Position numbers and translations under genes: made by a program. A stretch of DNA of 37,369 bases from JAFGPJ01 sp964612465 (GTDB lineage Bacteria; Planctomycetota; Phycisphaerae; Sedimentisphaerales; Anaerobacaceae): the NCBI GenBank assembly GCA_964612465.1, contig CAZTDF010000016.1, positions 1 through 37,369 of the forward strand. Direction: 5' to 3'. The notes beneath the pieces are model-generated. The model did not search any database. It saw nothing but the letters and a program-made list of their open reading frames with translations, and had not been told where the DNA came from. This document shows, one piece after another, positions 17,353 to 25,266 of this stretch; position 1 is the first letter of the stretch; each line of letters starts with the position of its first letter.

Positions 17353-17387
17353 GCAACGCGAAAGGACTGAATAATGTCCGGCGTTGC
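17353..17387 (+). promoter_or_regulatory. Hairpin sequestering the ribosome site of micro-ORF 2
   Basis: GCAACGC (17353-17359) pairs perfectly with GCGTTGC (17381-17387). Inside, GGAC (17364-17367) pairs with GTCC (17376-17379). The AAAGGA Shine-Dalgarno site (17361-17366) and the ATG (17374-17376) both fall within the structure. Confidence 0.45.
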
Positions 17388-17448
17388 AGTTGTGTTAAGA
17401 AGAGGAAGAGCAAGAGTCCGTCATCAAAGGTATTTCATACCAGATTGA
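17374..17448 (+). CDS. Micro-ORF 2 of the nusG-like leader (24 residues)
   Basis: AAAGGA with 7 nt spacing precedes the ATG. The product is 24 residues and strongly basic (MSGVAVVLRRGRARVRHQRY then FIPD), with seven Arg and Lys-free. Arg-rich leader peptides can cause ribosome pausing, so the act of translation may matter more than the peptide. Its TGA overlaps the ATG of a six-codon frame that ends 2 nt before the next hairpin. Confidence 0.35.
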   Translation: MSGVAVVLRRGRARVRHQRYFIPD

Positions 17449-17469
17449 TGAGGGCTGAAAATACATAAA

Positions 17470-17494
17470 TTCTCGCCGGGTGCACCGACGAGAA
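17470..17494 (+). promoter_or_regulatory. Hairpin upstream of the nusG-like ribosome site
   Basis: TTCTCG and CGAGAA form a 6-bp stem, extended after one C-A mismatch by CGG/CCG, with the loop GTGCA. It ends 13 nt before the AGGAG that serves the NusG-like gene. No T-tract follows, so it is not an intrinsic terminator. Confidence 0.4.
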
Positions 17495-17517
17495 CGGAGT
17501 GCGCGCGAGGAGAGTAT

Positions 17518-18069
17518 ATGCTGAGTCTGTCTGAAAATCCATCGATTTTAACGCCGGAGGTGGAATCCCTGACTGAACTTCACGGAACCTGGTGGATTGC
17601 CTACACCCGGCCGCGATTCGAGAAAGCCTTCGCCCGGGATCTGTGCAGTCACGGCATAGGCTACTTTTTACCGATGTACGAAAAGACTATCTTCTCGGGA
17701 GGGCGCTATCGCCGTTTCATGTCACCGCTTTTCACATCGTATGTGTTTTTTTGCGGTAAAGAACAGGATCGGTATATGGCCATGAGGACGAACCGTCTGT
17801 GCCACACATTGGACGTTGCGGACCAGGAGCAACTGATAGAAGAGCTGACCGGCATCGAATCCGCTCTTTTTTGCAAGGCAGTAATTGACGGTTATCCGGG
17901 CCTGCCCGTGGGCAAACGTTGCAGGATCGTCTCCGGTCCTATGAGGAGTACCGAAGGCGTAGTTGTCGAAAGGAAATGTGCCAGGGCCCGTATGGTTATT
18001 GAAGTGACCATTCTCACTCAAGGCGCCCTTTTAGAAATCGATGCGAACCTCCTGGAGCCGTTGGAATAA
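17518..18069 (+). CDS. NusG-like specialised transcription antiterminator (RfaH/UpxY/LoaP type)
   Basis: AGGAG is 5 nt before the ATG. The 183-residue protein has an N-terminal NGN domain (WWIAYTRPRFEKAFARDL… YFLPMYEKTIFSGGRYRRFMSPLFTSYVFF), in which the TRPRFEK motif is typical of NusG paralogues. A C-terminal KOW-like domain follows (LPVGKRCRIVSGPMRSTEGVVVERK). Specialised NusG paralogues bind RNA polymerase and stop premature termination in long polysaccharide operons. Its place just before the WecA-like, flippase and polymerase genes fits that job. The gene is preceded by an unusual leader with micro-ORFs, suggesting that its own expression is gated. Confidence 0.88.
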   Translation: MLSLSENPSILTPEVESLTELHGTWWIAYTRPRFEKAFARDLCSHGIGYFLPMYEKTIFSGGRYRRFMSPLFTSYVFFCGKEQDRYMAMRTNRLCHTLDVADQEQLIEELTGIESALFCKAVIDGYPGLPVGKRCRIVSGPMRSTEGVVVERKCARARMVIEVTILTQGALLEIDANLLEPLE

Positions 18070-18090
18070 ACTTTAAAAATTGGTCTGAAT

Positions 18091-19602
18091 ATGAACATCT
18101 ACTTATCTGTATATCTGGGCTCTCTTGTGCTTGTGATGATGATGACGCCCGCTGTAATCTGGATCGCTCGCCGGCTTGACATCGTAGATGTTCCGGGCGC
18201 GCGGCACATGCATACACGCCCCGTCTCACATGTCGGAGGCGTGGCCATCTTTCTATCAATGATGGCTTTGAGCATTACTATGCTATGGTTCTCTAATTTT
18301 GCCGGTACCACCGGTGAGCCTATACTCGGGCAATTGCGCATTCTGCTTTTTGCTGCCGGCTTCATATTCATAGCCGGGCTGATCGATGACGTGAAGATAA
18401 AGGGTCTGCGGGCACGGGTAAAGTTTATTGTGCAGATCGCTGCTGCCGTCATGGTTTGTGCCGTCGGTATTCGTATCAAATCGGTGGTGATAACCGATTC
18501 GATAACGCTGAATTTCGGCTGGTTCTCCTGGCCGCTTACGCTTCTCTGGATCGTGGGTGTCACTAATGCCGTGAATCTAAGCGACGGGCTGGATGGTCTT
18601 GCCGGCGGGATTTGTGCCATCGCCTGTGGAGTGTTGGCCGTATTTGCCGCTTCCACGGGCAATGTGGCGGTAGTTGTGCTCATGCTTGCACTGCTTGGCA
18701 GCGTCACCGGCTTTCTTTACTTCAACTTCAATCCGGCAAAGATTTTCATGGGTGATTGCGGCAGCATGTTCCTGGGCTTTACGATTGCCTCGTCAAGTGT
18801 TCTCTGCTTTTCAAAATCCTCCGCACTCGTGGGGCTTGCTCTGCCTGTTGCGGCCCTGGGTGTCCCTATCTTCGATACGTTTTTTTCCATGTTGCGTCGT
18901 TTTCTGGAACGACGATCCATATTTTCCGCCGACCGCAGCCATTTCCACCACAGACTGATCGACCTGGGCTTTACACAGCGTCAGGCTGTCATCGCAATCT
19001 ATGGCGTGACACTACTGGCTTCCGGGCTGGGAATGCTCATGATAGTTACGCCCAGGATCCATGTTCTGATCACCTTCTCTTGTATCTTGATTTTATTGCT
19101 TCTTGTATTCCACATTGTCGGCTCCATACGATTAGAGCAAATCATGGCGGCTATGCAGAAAAGATATATGATTATCCACAGGGAGCATGAGGAGCGAAAG
19201 AGCTTCGAGGAGGCGGCATTGTATTTTCGCCGAGCGGCGACATTTGATCAATGGTGGCAGGCTGTCTCAACGGCTGCGGGCAAAATGGAATTCCGGACCG
19301 TCGATCTGCCTCTGGTAAATCGTGACGGCACCTCTCGTGCCTTAAACTGGCGTCACAACGGCCACGATCCCAACCCCGGCCCGGAGGAGCTTATTCAGGT
19401 TCATGTGCCTGTTCGCGACCGTCGCTCCGGTTCATCGCTGCATTTAAGGATCGAGCTTTACAAAAACGACTCACTCGAATCCGCCGGCAGAAGAGTAACC
19501 CTCTTTGCGCGCCTTATTGATGAACATGACATCAACAAACTTCGGATAGAAAGACAAGGATTGGAGAATGCCGGAGGCGATCGGGCGCCTCTTTACTTCT
19601 GA
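18091..19602 (+). CDS. Undecaprenyl-phosphate sugar-1-phosphate transferase (WecA/MraY-like, GT4 PNPT) with extra C-terminal domain
   Basis: The first ~345 residues are a polytopic PNPT-family membrane enzyme. Signatures are DVPGARHMHTRPVSHVGGVAIF, the DD pair at 99-100 (LIDDVKIKGL), NLSDGLDGLAGG (162-173), MGDCGSMFLGF and the HFHHRLID loop. It transfers a sugar-1-phosphate (usually HexNAc-1-P) from a UDP-sugar to undecaprenyl phosphate, which is the first step of repeat-unit synthesis. Typical WecA proteins end near 350-370 residues. Here about 150 further residues form a soluble extension with a coiled-coil start (IIHREHEERKSFEEAALYFRRA) that I do not recognise. It lies 21 nt after the NusG-like gene and is clearly in the same transcript. 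Confidence 0.9.
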   Translation: MNIYLSVYLGSLVLVMMMTPAVIWIARRLDIVDVPGARHMHTRPVSHVGGVAIFLSMMALSITMLWFSNFAGTTGEPILGQLRILLFAAGFIFIAGLIDDVKIKGLRARVKFIVQIAAAVMVCAVGIRIKSVVITDSITLNFGWFSWPLTLLWIVGVTNAVNLSDGLDGLAGGICAIACGVLAVFAASTGNVAVVVLMLALLGSVTGFLYFNFNPAKIFMGDCGSMFLGFTIASSSVLCFSKSSALVGLALPVAALGVPIFDTFFSMLRRFLERRSIFSADRSHFHHRLIDLGFTQRQAVIAIYGVTLLASGLGMLMIVTPRIHVLITFSCILILLLLVFHIVGSIRLEQIMAAMQKRYMIIHREHEERKSFEEAALYFRRAATFDQWWQAVSTAAGKMEFRTVDLPLVNRDGTSRALNWRHNGHDPNPGPEELIQVHVPVRDRRSGSSLHLRIELYKNDSLESAGRRVTLFARLIDEHDINKLRIERQGLENAGGDRAPLYF

Positions 19603-19642
19603 TCGCTGAAGTCCTTCGTGTAAACCCGTATATAACAGAAGA

Positions 19643-21244
19643 ATGAATGAACAGTATATCACAACTTCGAAACGGCTTATCCATAACACAATCTTCAATG
19701 TGATGACCCTCGTGACTAGTGCGGTAATCACCTTTTTCCTGATACGCTTTTTCTTGGCACAACTCGGCGAGAGCAGGTACGGTGTATGGGTGCTGATCGG
19801 TTCTATCTTTCAGTACCGACGGCTGCTGGACATGGGAATGAACAGCTCTATCGACAGATACATCCCCGTGAATCTGGCAAGGCGTGATGACGATGCGATA
19901 CAACGTGTAATCAGCACATCTCTTTTCTTCTTCGCAGTGCTGGCGGTTGTGCTTGGTCTAATGACTCTGCTGCTATACGACAACATCGGAGCATGGTTTG
20001 CGATTGCACCCGATATGGTCGGCACTGCCGGTATGCTTGTGTTGATCGTGGGATCTTCATTTGTCTTATCTATGCCCCTGCAGGTATCGTCCGCGCTGTT
20101 ATGCGGACTGCAAAGATATGACATCCTGAATCTGACGGAGCTTTTGATGCTCCTTCTGCGGACCTTTTTAGTGATTATCCTGTTGGGTCAGGGATACGGC
20201 CTGCTCACGATGGGGCTCATATATGGGGCCAGTGAAGTTATCGTGAAATTCGCACAGTTGGTCTATGCGAGAAAGCTCCTGCCGGACGTCTCTATCACTA
20301 TCAGGAGTATTGACTTCAAGCTTCTCAAAGAAATGCTGGTATACGGAATCAACACGTGTTTGTACAGAACGGGTGGTTTGCTTATCTTGAAGGCTACGGA
20401 TTTGGTTATCGCCATCTACATCGGGACCGCGGAGGTCAGTCAATTCGCTGTTGCCATAGCCGGCATTCTCCTGTTGTCACAATTGCTGCGTGCTTTTGCT
20501 ACCGCGATAAAGCCCGCTGTCAGCGACCTTGACGCCCGAGACGAGCACTCGCGTGTGCGTGAGATCTCGTTTCTCATGCAAAAATACAGCCTGCTTTTGA
20601 TTGTTCCGGCTGCATGTTTTTTGATTGTGATGGGCAGGGAGTTTCTGCATGTATGGGTTGGGGAAAAATTCCAGGACCCGAGTGTAGTCAACAGTCTGGG
20701 CATCGTGCTGGCCATTCTGACAGTTGGACACTGTTTTAGATTGGCACAATACAGCAATTTTTTAGTGCTGGTCGGAAAAGGAGAACATAGATTTTTTGGC
20801 CTTATAACCGTGGTGACAGGATTGCTCTGCATCTCGGCCTCCATTGTCTCAGTAAAGGTATTCGATTTGGGATTGCTCGGAATCGCGTGGTCGAATTGCG
20901 TGCCGATGGCATTGATATTCGGTATTGTCCTGCCGATCTACTTCAACACGAAAATGAAAATATCGATGCGGGAGAGTATTGTCAGGATTTGGTGGCCTGC
21001 GTTGTTAGGGTGCTCGCCGACCGTAATTGTAATAATCCTCTGGAAATCATTTCATTCTCCCGCATCCTGGATAAGTATTGCAGCGGTGGTTGTATTATCC
21101 ATGACACTGACCTGTATCAGTGCCTGGTGTTTCAGCCTCACGTCACGGGAACGTGAAAGACTTGCGAAGACCTTGAAGCTCCGTTGGCGGCGGGATTCGT
21201 CGATCAGTTCAGGAAAAAATTCTCTGGCGCTGCGAGAAGAATAA
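19643..21244 (+). CDS. Polysaccharide flippase (Wzx/MATE-like, MOP superfamily)
   Basis: The 533-residue polytopic protein has about 12-14 predicted transmembrane helices. Its start resembles Wzx-type flippases (FNVMTLVTSAVITFFLIRFFLAQLGESRYGVWVLIGSIFQYRRLLDMGM). Conserved features are the small-residue helix 1, the GESRYGVW turn and the LLDMGMNSSIDRYI loop. Wzx proteins move lipid-linked repeat units from the cytoplasmic to the periplasmic face of the inner membrane. It follows the initiating transferase by 40 nt and precedes the polymerase, as expected for a Wzy-dependent pathway. The last ~35 residues are a basic cytoplasmic tail. Family assignment is strong; transported unit unknown. Confidence 0.88.
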   Translation: MNEQYITTSKRLIHNTIFNVMTLVTSAVITFFLIRFFLAQLGESRYGVWVLIGSIFQYRRLLDMGMNSSIDRYIPVNLARRDDDAIQRVISTSLFFFAVLAVVLGLMTLLLYDNIGAWFAIAPDMVGTAGMLVLIVGSSFVLSMPLQVSSALLCGLQRYDILNLTELLMLLLRTFLVIILLGQGYGLLTMGLIYGASEVIVKFAQLVYARKLLPDVSITIRSIDFKLLKEMLVYGINTCLYRTGGLLILKATDLVIAIYIGTAEVSQFAVAIAGILLLSQLLRAFATAIKPAVSDLDARDEHSRVREISFLMQKYSLLLIVPAACFLIVMGREFLHVWVGEKFQDPSVVNSLGIVLAILTVGHCFRLAQYSNFLVLVGKGEHRFFGLITVVTGLLCISASIVSVKVFDLGLLGIAWSNCVPMALIFGIVLPIYFNTKMKISMRESIVRIWWPALLGCSPTVIVIILWKSFHSPASWISIAAVVVLSMTLTCISAWCFSLTSRERERLAKTLKLRWRRDSSISSGKNSLALREE

Positions 21245-21303
21245 AACGACAGGAGGCAACAGCGAGAAATGCCAAAGCGGCAGTTTTCTTCAGGACGATT
21301 TGT

Positions 21304-22557
21304 ATGATTATTCGTGGATCCAATATATCGACCGCTGTGACACAACAGCCGGCAGTGCTTGGCTGGAAACTACCTGCCGCGGGTTTCTTTGTCTATAGCA
21401 TGATTGCTATCGGCGCGCTTATTGCTGATGCACGAGGCCTCCTTGTTATTGGTGGCGCAGTAATGTTTCTTTTCGTTTGTATCGCGTGGTGCAGAGGCAT
21501 CATGGCTGTAAGTGTCGATAAGAGTGTACTGCTCGTGCTTTGCATTATGCTGCTGTCGATATTCGCAACGTTGTATGACCCGACGAACACGGTATTTCAC
21601 AACCTTCTAAAGCACGTTGCGGTTTGTATCCTGTATATTTTCATTTTCAGTATGGGCCTTGCCCCAATCTATTCGACACCGTTTCGCACGATCTTTGTTC
21701 TCGTCCTGTTATTCATGGGCATTGTATCGTTCATTGTACCAAACGTCAGCGAGACGGATGATGTGATGCGCATGTCGGGTTTCTTTGTAAACGCGAACAA
21801 TTTCAGCCTTACGATGATGACATTGTTGTTTTTGATTAATGAGGAGAAAGACAGCAGGGCAAAGAAGATCTCAATCCATGCGATTCTCGTTCTGTTTTTA
21901 CTATTATCGGGTACAAGCGGAGCCATCCTGGCATATCTCGGAGCGATGCTGTTCAAATACTTCGTATTGCTGAAATCTTCTCACAGGTACCGGAATAAAT
22001 GGATACTGGTATCCATCGGCATAGCTCTGGTCCTGCTGGGATGTATGCTGACAACCAACCTGTTTATGGATGTCCCTATAGTGAAAAGGATTGTCACCCA
22101 GCTTTCTTTGGTTTGGCACGAACTGCCTTTGGCCGCTTCTGGCTATGAATTGGATTATGGTAAACTGTCGAGCATGTACGGCACCAGTGACTGTTCCGGG
22201 ATTTGGAGAATTTCGCATTGGCGTACGTGTGTCGATGTTATCGCAGATGCGAATATTGTCCAGTTAATTTGCGGCTATGGAATTGGCGCATCGAGCCTGC
22301 TTTTATACAAGGTCCCGCATAACGATTTTTTAAGAGTTTTGATGGAACAGGGTATCATCGGGCTCACACTGTACATAGCTTTCTTTCTGACCGTGTTTCG
22401 ACGAATCGACTGGAGATACAGATATTGCATCGTTGCGATCGCGCTATACTGCTTCAGCGAGAACAATATGGACAACCTGCTGTTCATGACTATTTTTGCT
22501 TTCTTTTTGGCCAGCGCTCAGAGCAAAGCACCAATACACCCTCCTGCCCAGCGATGA
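21304..22557 (+). CDS. O-antigen/exopolysaccharide polymerase (Wzy-like)
   Basis: A longer TTG frame begins at 21184 inside the flippase. The ATG at 21304, with AGGA 8 nt upstream and no overlap, is preferred and gives 417 residues. The protein has about 10-12 predicted helices. A large periplasmic loop near the C-terminal third contains an Arg/Trp segment (GIWRISHWRTCVDVI), CGYGIGASSL and PHNDFLRVLMEQGIIGL. The last is characteristic of Wzy_C/RfaL-type ligases and polymerases. It joins lipid-linked repeats in the periplasm after Wzx export and before Wzc/Wza secretion. Only 10 nt separate it from the next glycosyltransferase. Ligase activity is a less likely alternative. Confidence 0.82.
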   Translation: MIIRGSNISTAVTQQPAVLGWKLPAAGFFVYSMIAIGALIADARGLLVIGGAVMFLFVCIAWCRGIMAVSVDKSVLLVLCIMLLSIFATLYDPTNTVFHNLLKHVAVCILYIFIFSMGLAPIYSTPFRTIFVLVLLFMGIVSFIVPNVSETDDVMRMSGFFVNANNFSLTMMTLLFLINEEKDSRAKKISIHAILVLFLLLSGTSGAILAYLGAMLFKYFVLLKSSHRYRNKWILVSIGIALVLLGCMLTTNLFMDVPIVKRIVTQLSLVWHELPLAASGYELDYGKLSSMYGTSDCSGIWRISHWRTCVDVIADANIVQLICGYGIGASSLLLYKVPHNDFLRVLMEQGIIGLTLYIAFFLTVFRRIDWRYRYCIVAIALYCFSENNMDNLLFMTIFAFFLASAQSKAPIHPPAQR

Positions 22558-22567
22558 AAGGATAACG

Positions 22568-23773
22568 ATGCGCATTGCCATGGCAAATAACTACTACTTT
22601 CTCAAAGGCGGCGCTGAGCGTGTCCTGTTTGAGGAAAAAAAGATTCTGGAGGCTCATGGCCATGAGGTTCCCGTGTTCTCACAAGCACATCCCCACAACG
22701 AATATTCGAAGTTTAGTGATTACTATTCGCCTTTTAAGGATTGGAGACATACATCCCGACTTCAAAAAATCCCCACGGCGTTGAACATTATGTATGACCG
22801 TCGAACAGCCCGAGGCTTTAATCGCTTCCTCGAAGCGGCCGATTCCGATATCGTTCATGCACATAACATATACGGCGGGCTGACCACTTCCATCCTGGAT
22901 GTCGCGCAAAGAAAGGGTGTCCCTGTGGTCATGACCCTTCACGATTATAAGTTAATCTGCCCTTCATATCTTATGCTTAACAGGGGCGCAGTGTGCGAAG
23001 GTTGCAGAAACGGCCGGTTCATCCATTGCCTGCTCAGGGCGTGCCATAAAGAAAGTCTGACAGCTTCCGGCGTCTACTGCATGGAGTCGTATCTGAACAA
23101 GTGGCTGCATAAGTACGATACGATTCGCTATTTCATTTGCCCCAGCAAGTTTTCCCTGGCAAAACATGCAGAGCATGGAATACCACGAGATCGACTGCTT
23201 CACATTCGGAATTTTGTGAATTTCAGGATACATAAACCTCAATACGAAAACGGCAGGTATGCCCTGTTTGTCGGCCGGCTCTCAAAGGAAAAAGGAATTC
23301 TAACGTTACTCACCGCTATCGAGCAATTGGATGTCCCTGTTCGTATCGTCGGCGATGGTCCGCTCAAAGCTGAATACGAGGACTTCGTCGGGAAACACAG
23401 AATGAACCACGTGACTTTCGAAGGCCATAAGTCCGGAGATGATCTTAAGCAACTCTATGAGAATGCGGCCTTCCTTGTGATACCTTCAGAATGGTATGAG
23501 AACGCCCCGATGACTATTTTGGAAGCTTATGCCTATGGAAAGCCGGTTGTGGGATCCAGCATAGGTGGTATTCCTGAGATGATTGACCATGAAAGGACTG
23601 GGATGCTCTTCGAGATGGGAGACACCGGCCAGCTCGCCGAATGTATCGGAAATCTCTGGTCAAACAAATCCCTCTGCCGACAGATGGGACATGCTGCTCG
23701 CGACAAGGTGGAAAGAGAATTTTCCTCCGAGATGCACTATGAGAATTTAATGGATGTTTACAGGAATCTATGA
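22568..23773 (+). CDS. GT4-family glycosyltransferase
   Basis: The ATG at 22568, with AAAGGA 6 nt upstream, is chosen over an upstream frame start at 22496 inside the polymerase. The 401-residue protein has the GT-B fold. Its N-terminal half contains FLKGGAERV and HAHNIYGG and an unusual Cys-rich loop (CEGCRNGRFIHCLLRAC). The C-terminal half holds ALFVGRLSKEKGI, RIVGDGPL, FEGH and the E-x7-E motif in YENAPMTILEAYAYGKPV. GT4 enzymes are retaining transferases that use nucleotide sugars. The Cys-rich loop is also seen in relatives annotated as capsule transferases. It probably adds one sugar of the repeat unit at the cytoplasmic membrane. Donor and acceptor are unknown. Confidence 0.88.
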   Translation: MRIAMANNYYFLKGGAERVLFEEKKILEAHGHEVPVFSQAHPHNEYSKFSDYYSPFKDWRHTSRLQKIPTALNIMYDRRTARGFNRFLEAADSDIVHAHNIYGGLTTSILDVAQRKGVPVVMTLHDYKLICPSYLMLNRGAVCEGCRNGRFIHCLLRACHKESLTASGVYCMESYLNKWLHKYDTIRYFICPSKFSLAKHAEHGIPRDRLLHIRNFVNFRIHKPQYENGRYALFVGRLSKEKGILTLLTAIEQLDVPVRIVGDGPLKAEYEDFVGKHRMNHVTFEGHKSGDDLKQLYENAAFLVIPSEWYENAPMTILEAYAYGKPVVGSSIGGIPEMIDHERTGMLFEMGDTGQLAECIGNLWSNKSLCRQMGHAARDKVEREFSSEMHYENLMDVYRNL

Positions 23774-23781
23774 ATTGAAAT

Positions 23782-25191
23782 ATGAATCGCAGAGATTTCA
23801 TCAAACTTAGCTCTTGCTGTCTTTTGGGCGGTACAGTATGTCCCCGGATGCGGAATCCGGCGTGGGCGCGTCAGACGGGCAGTAATATTATTGAGCTGGA
23901 AATAACGGATGACGTGCTGATTAATCCGGGGATGGGATTTGAAACATTCCATTCTTTCAACGGAGATGACCGAAACAGGTGGGCGGAGAATTACCCGGAA
24001 TGCTCTATTGCATATTTCCGTTTTTACTGGAGCAAGCTGGAACCGCAAGAGGGCAAATATAACTTTGAGCTGATTGACTCGCTACTGGAGAAAGCACAGG
24101 AAAGAGGGCAGGATCTGGCCCTGCGGTTTATGCCCACAAGCTCGGCCGACTTAACTGCCGGAACACCTCAATGGTACATGGACAAAGCAAAAGGCTACTG
24201 GTACAAAAAATATAATCGCAGGGGATGGGCGCCCGACCATAACGATCCTTATTTTCTCGCCAGGCAGGAGGAGCTGATAAGTGCATTTGGAGAACGTTAC
24301 AACGGTCATAAGAACATTATTCGTATGGACATCGGAAGCGTCGGATTCTGGGGCGAATGGCACATGTCGCATACGGAGCCGGCGGTTCCAATGATTAGCG
24401 AAGAAAACGCCGTCAAAATTATCAACATGTATCTGAAGTACTGGGACAGTATCCCTCTGTCGATGCTGATCGGATACGTGCCGGGCTTACGTTATGCCGT
24501 CAGCAAAGGAACGGGCTGGCGGGCGGATTCGCTTGGGGATTACGGCCATTTTTCCGATACATGGTGCCACATGTTCAATTCTTATCCACAAAATTTAGAA
24601 CAAGCCGAGGCATGGGAAGCATGGAAGAGAGGCCCTGTCGCATTCGAACCGCCGGGAACGATGCACGACCTGGACGAATATGTGCCGGCCAAAGGCGGCG
24701 GTTACGAAAAGATGTGGGACCAGGCTTTACAATGGCATGGTTCCGCTTTTAACGCCAAATCGAAATCAATTTACACGCATCAGGTCCCTTCAATTGAGCG
24801 TTTCTTAAGACGATGCGGATACCGTTTTGCATTAAATCGTATTGTTTTGCCGAAAATCCTGTCCCCGGGCCAGCGATATTTACCTATTGACATGGAAATT
24901 GAGAACACAGGAGTCGCCCCGGTTTATAAGAACTATATCCCGGCAGTAAAGCTTACGGGCGACTGGGGGGCGGTCATTATGACCTCAGGAGCAAGAGCTT
25001 GCCAGTGGCTGCCGGGGAGGCATCGAGTTCAAGAGGATATGTTATTGCCGGATTCTCTCGGGACAGGCAATTATGTTGTCTCGTTCGGAATTCTCGATCC
25101 GAGCAACCATTTGCCGGCGATCAGATTAGCGAATAAAGGTGCGGACCCTGAAGGATGGTATCCTTTGGGCATAGTGGAGAAACAGAGTTGA
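23782..25191 (+). CDS. Tat-exported glycosidase-like protein (DUF4832-type)
   Basis: The N-terminus MNRRDFIKLSSCCLLGG has a twin-arginine signal. The rest (469 residues in total) resembles a TIM-barrel glycosidase: FRFYWSKLEPQEGKYNFELID (residues 79-99) is typical of GH clans that include beta-galactosidase-like proteins, and GSVGFWGEWHMSH (about 185-197) places Glu 192 where an acid/base is expected. The C-terminal third (FALNRIVLPKILSPGQRYLPIDMEIENTGVAPVY) resembles DUF4832, a beta-sandwich. The gene starts 8 nt after a GT4 gene, inside the exopolysaccharide operon. A periplasmic trimming or release role on the polymer is plausible but inferred. Enzyme activity is not proven by the motifs alone. 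Confidence 0.75.
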   Translation: MNRRDFIKLSSCCLLGGTVCPRMRNPAWARQTGSNIIELEITDDVLINPGMGFETFHSFNGDDRNRWAENYPECSIAYFRFYWSKLEPQEGKYNFELIDSLLEKAQERGQDLALRFMPTSSADLTAGTPQWYMDKAKGYWYKKYNRRGWAPDHNDPYFLARQEELISAFGERYNGHKNIIRMDIGSVGFWGEWHMSHTEPAVPMISEENAVKIINMYLKYWDSIPLSMLIGYVPGLRYAVSKGTGWRADSLGDYGHFSDTWCHMFNSYPQNLEQAEAWEAWKRGPVAFEPPGTMHDLDEYVPAKGGGYEKMWDQALQWHGSAFNAKSKSIYTHQVPSIERFLRRCGYRFALNRIVLPKILSPGQRYLPIDMEIENTGVAPVYKNYIPAVKLTGDWGAVIMTSGARACQWLPGRHRVQEDMLLPDSLGTGNYVVSFGILDPSNHLPAIRLANKGADPEGWYPLGIVEKQS

Positions 25192-25266
25192 ATCATACCC
25201 ATTGGAAAATAACCCGTTAAAACTCAAACCTTGTGTTGCGGTACGCACAACAACGGAGAATCAATC

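Larger units (their letters stand above)
17189..17517 (+). promoter_or_regulatory. Structured leader between wzc-like and nusG-like genes
   Basis: This 329-nt gap holds two micro-ORFs with good ribosome sites (17233-17343, 17374-17448). A third, of six codons, overlaps the second by TGATG (17448-17468). There are two hairpins (17353-17387, 17470-17494). The first hairpin covers the Shine-Dalgarno site and ATG of micro-ORF 2. The order resembles a translation-coupled leader that controls the NusG-like gene, which is inference. Confidence 0.4.

Noticed and set aside
17280..17468. 62-codon frame in the nusG-like leader
   Set aside because: It starts at TTG without a ribosome site and overlaps two micro-ORFs with better sites. 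Only its last six codons (from an ATG) are of interest.
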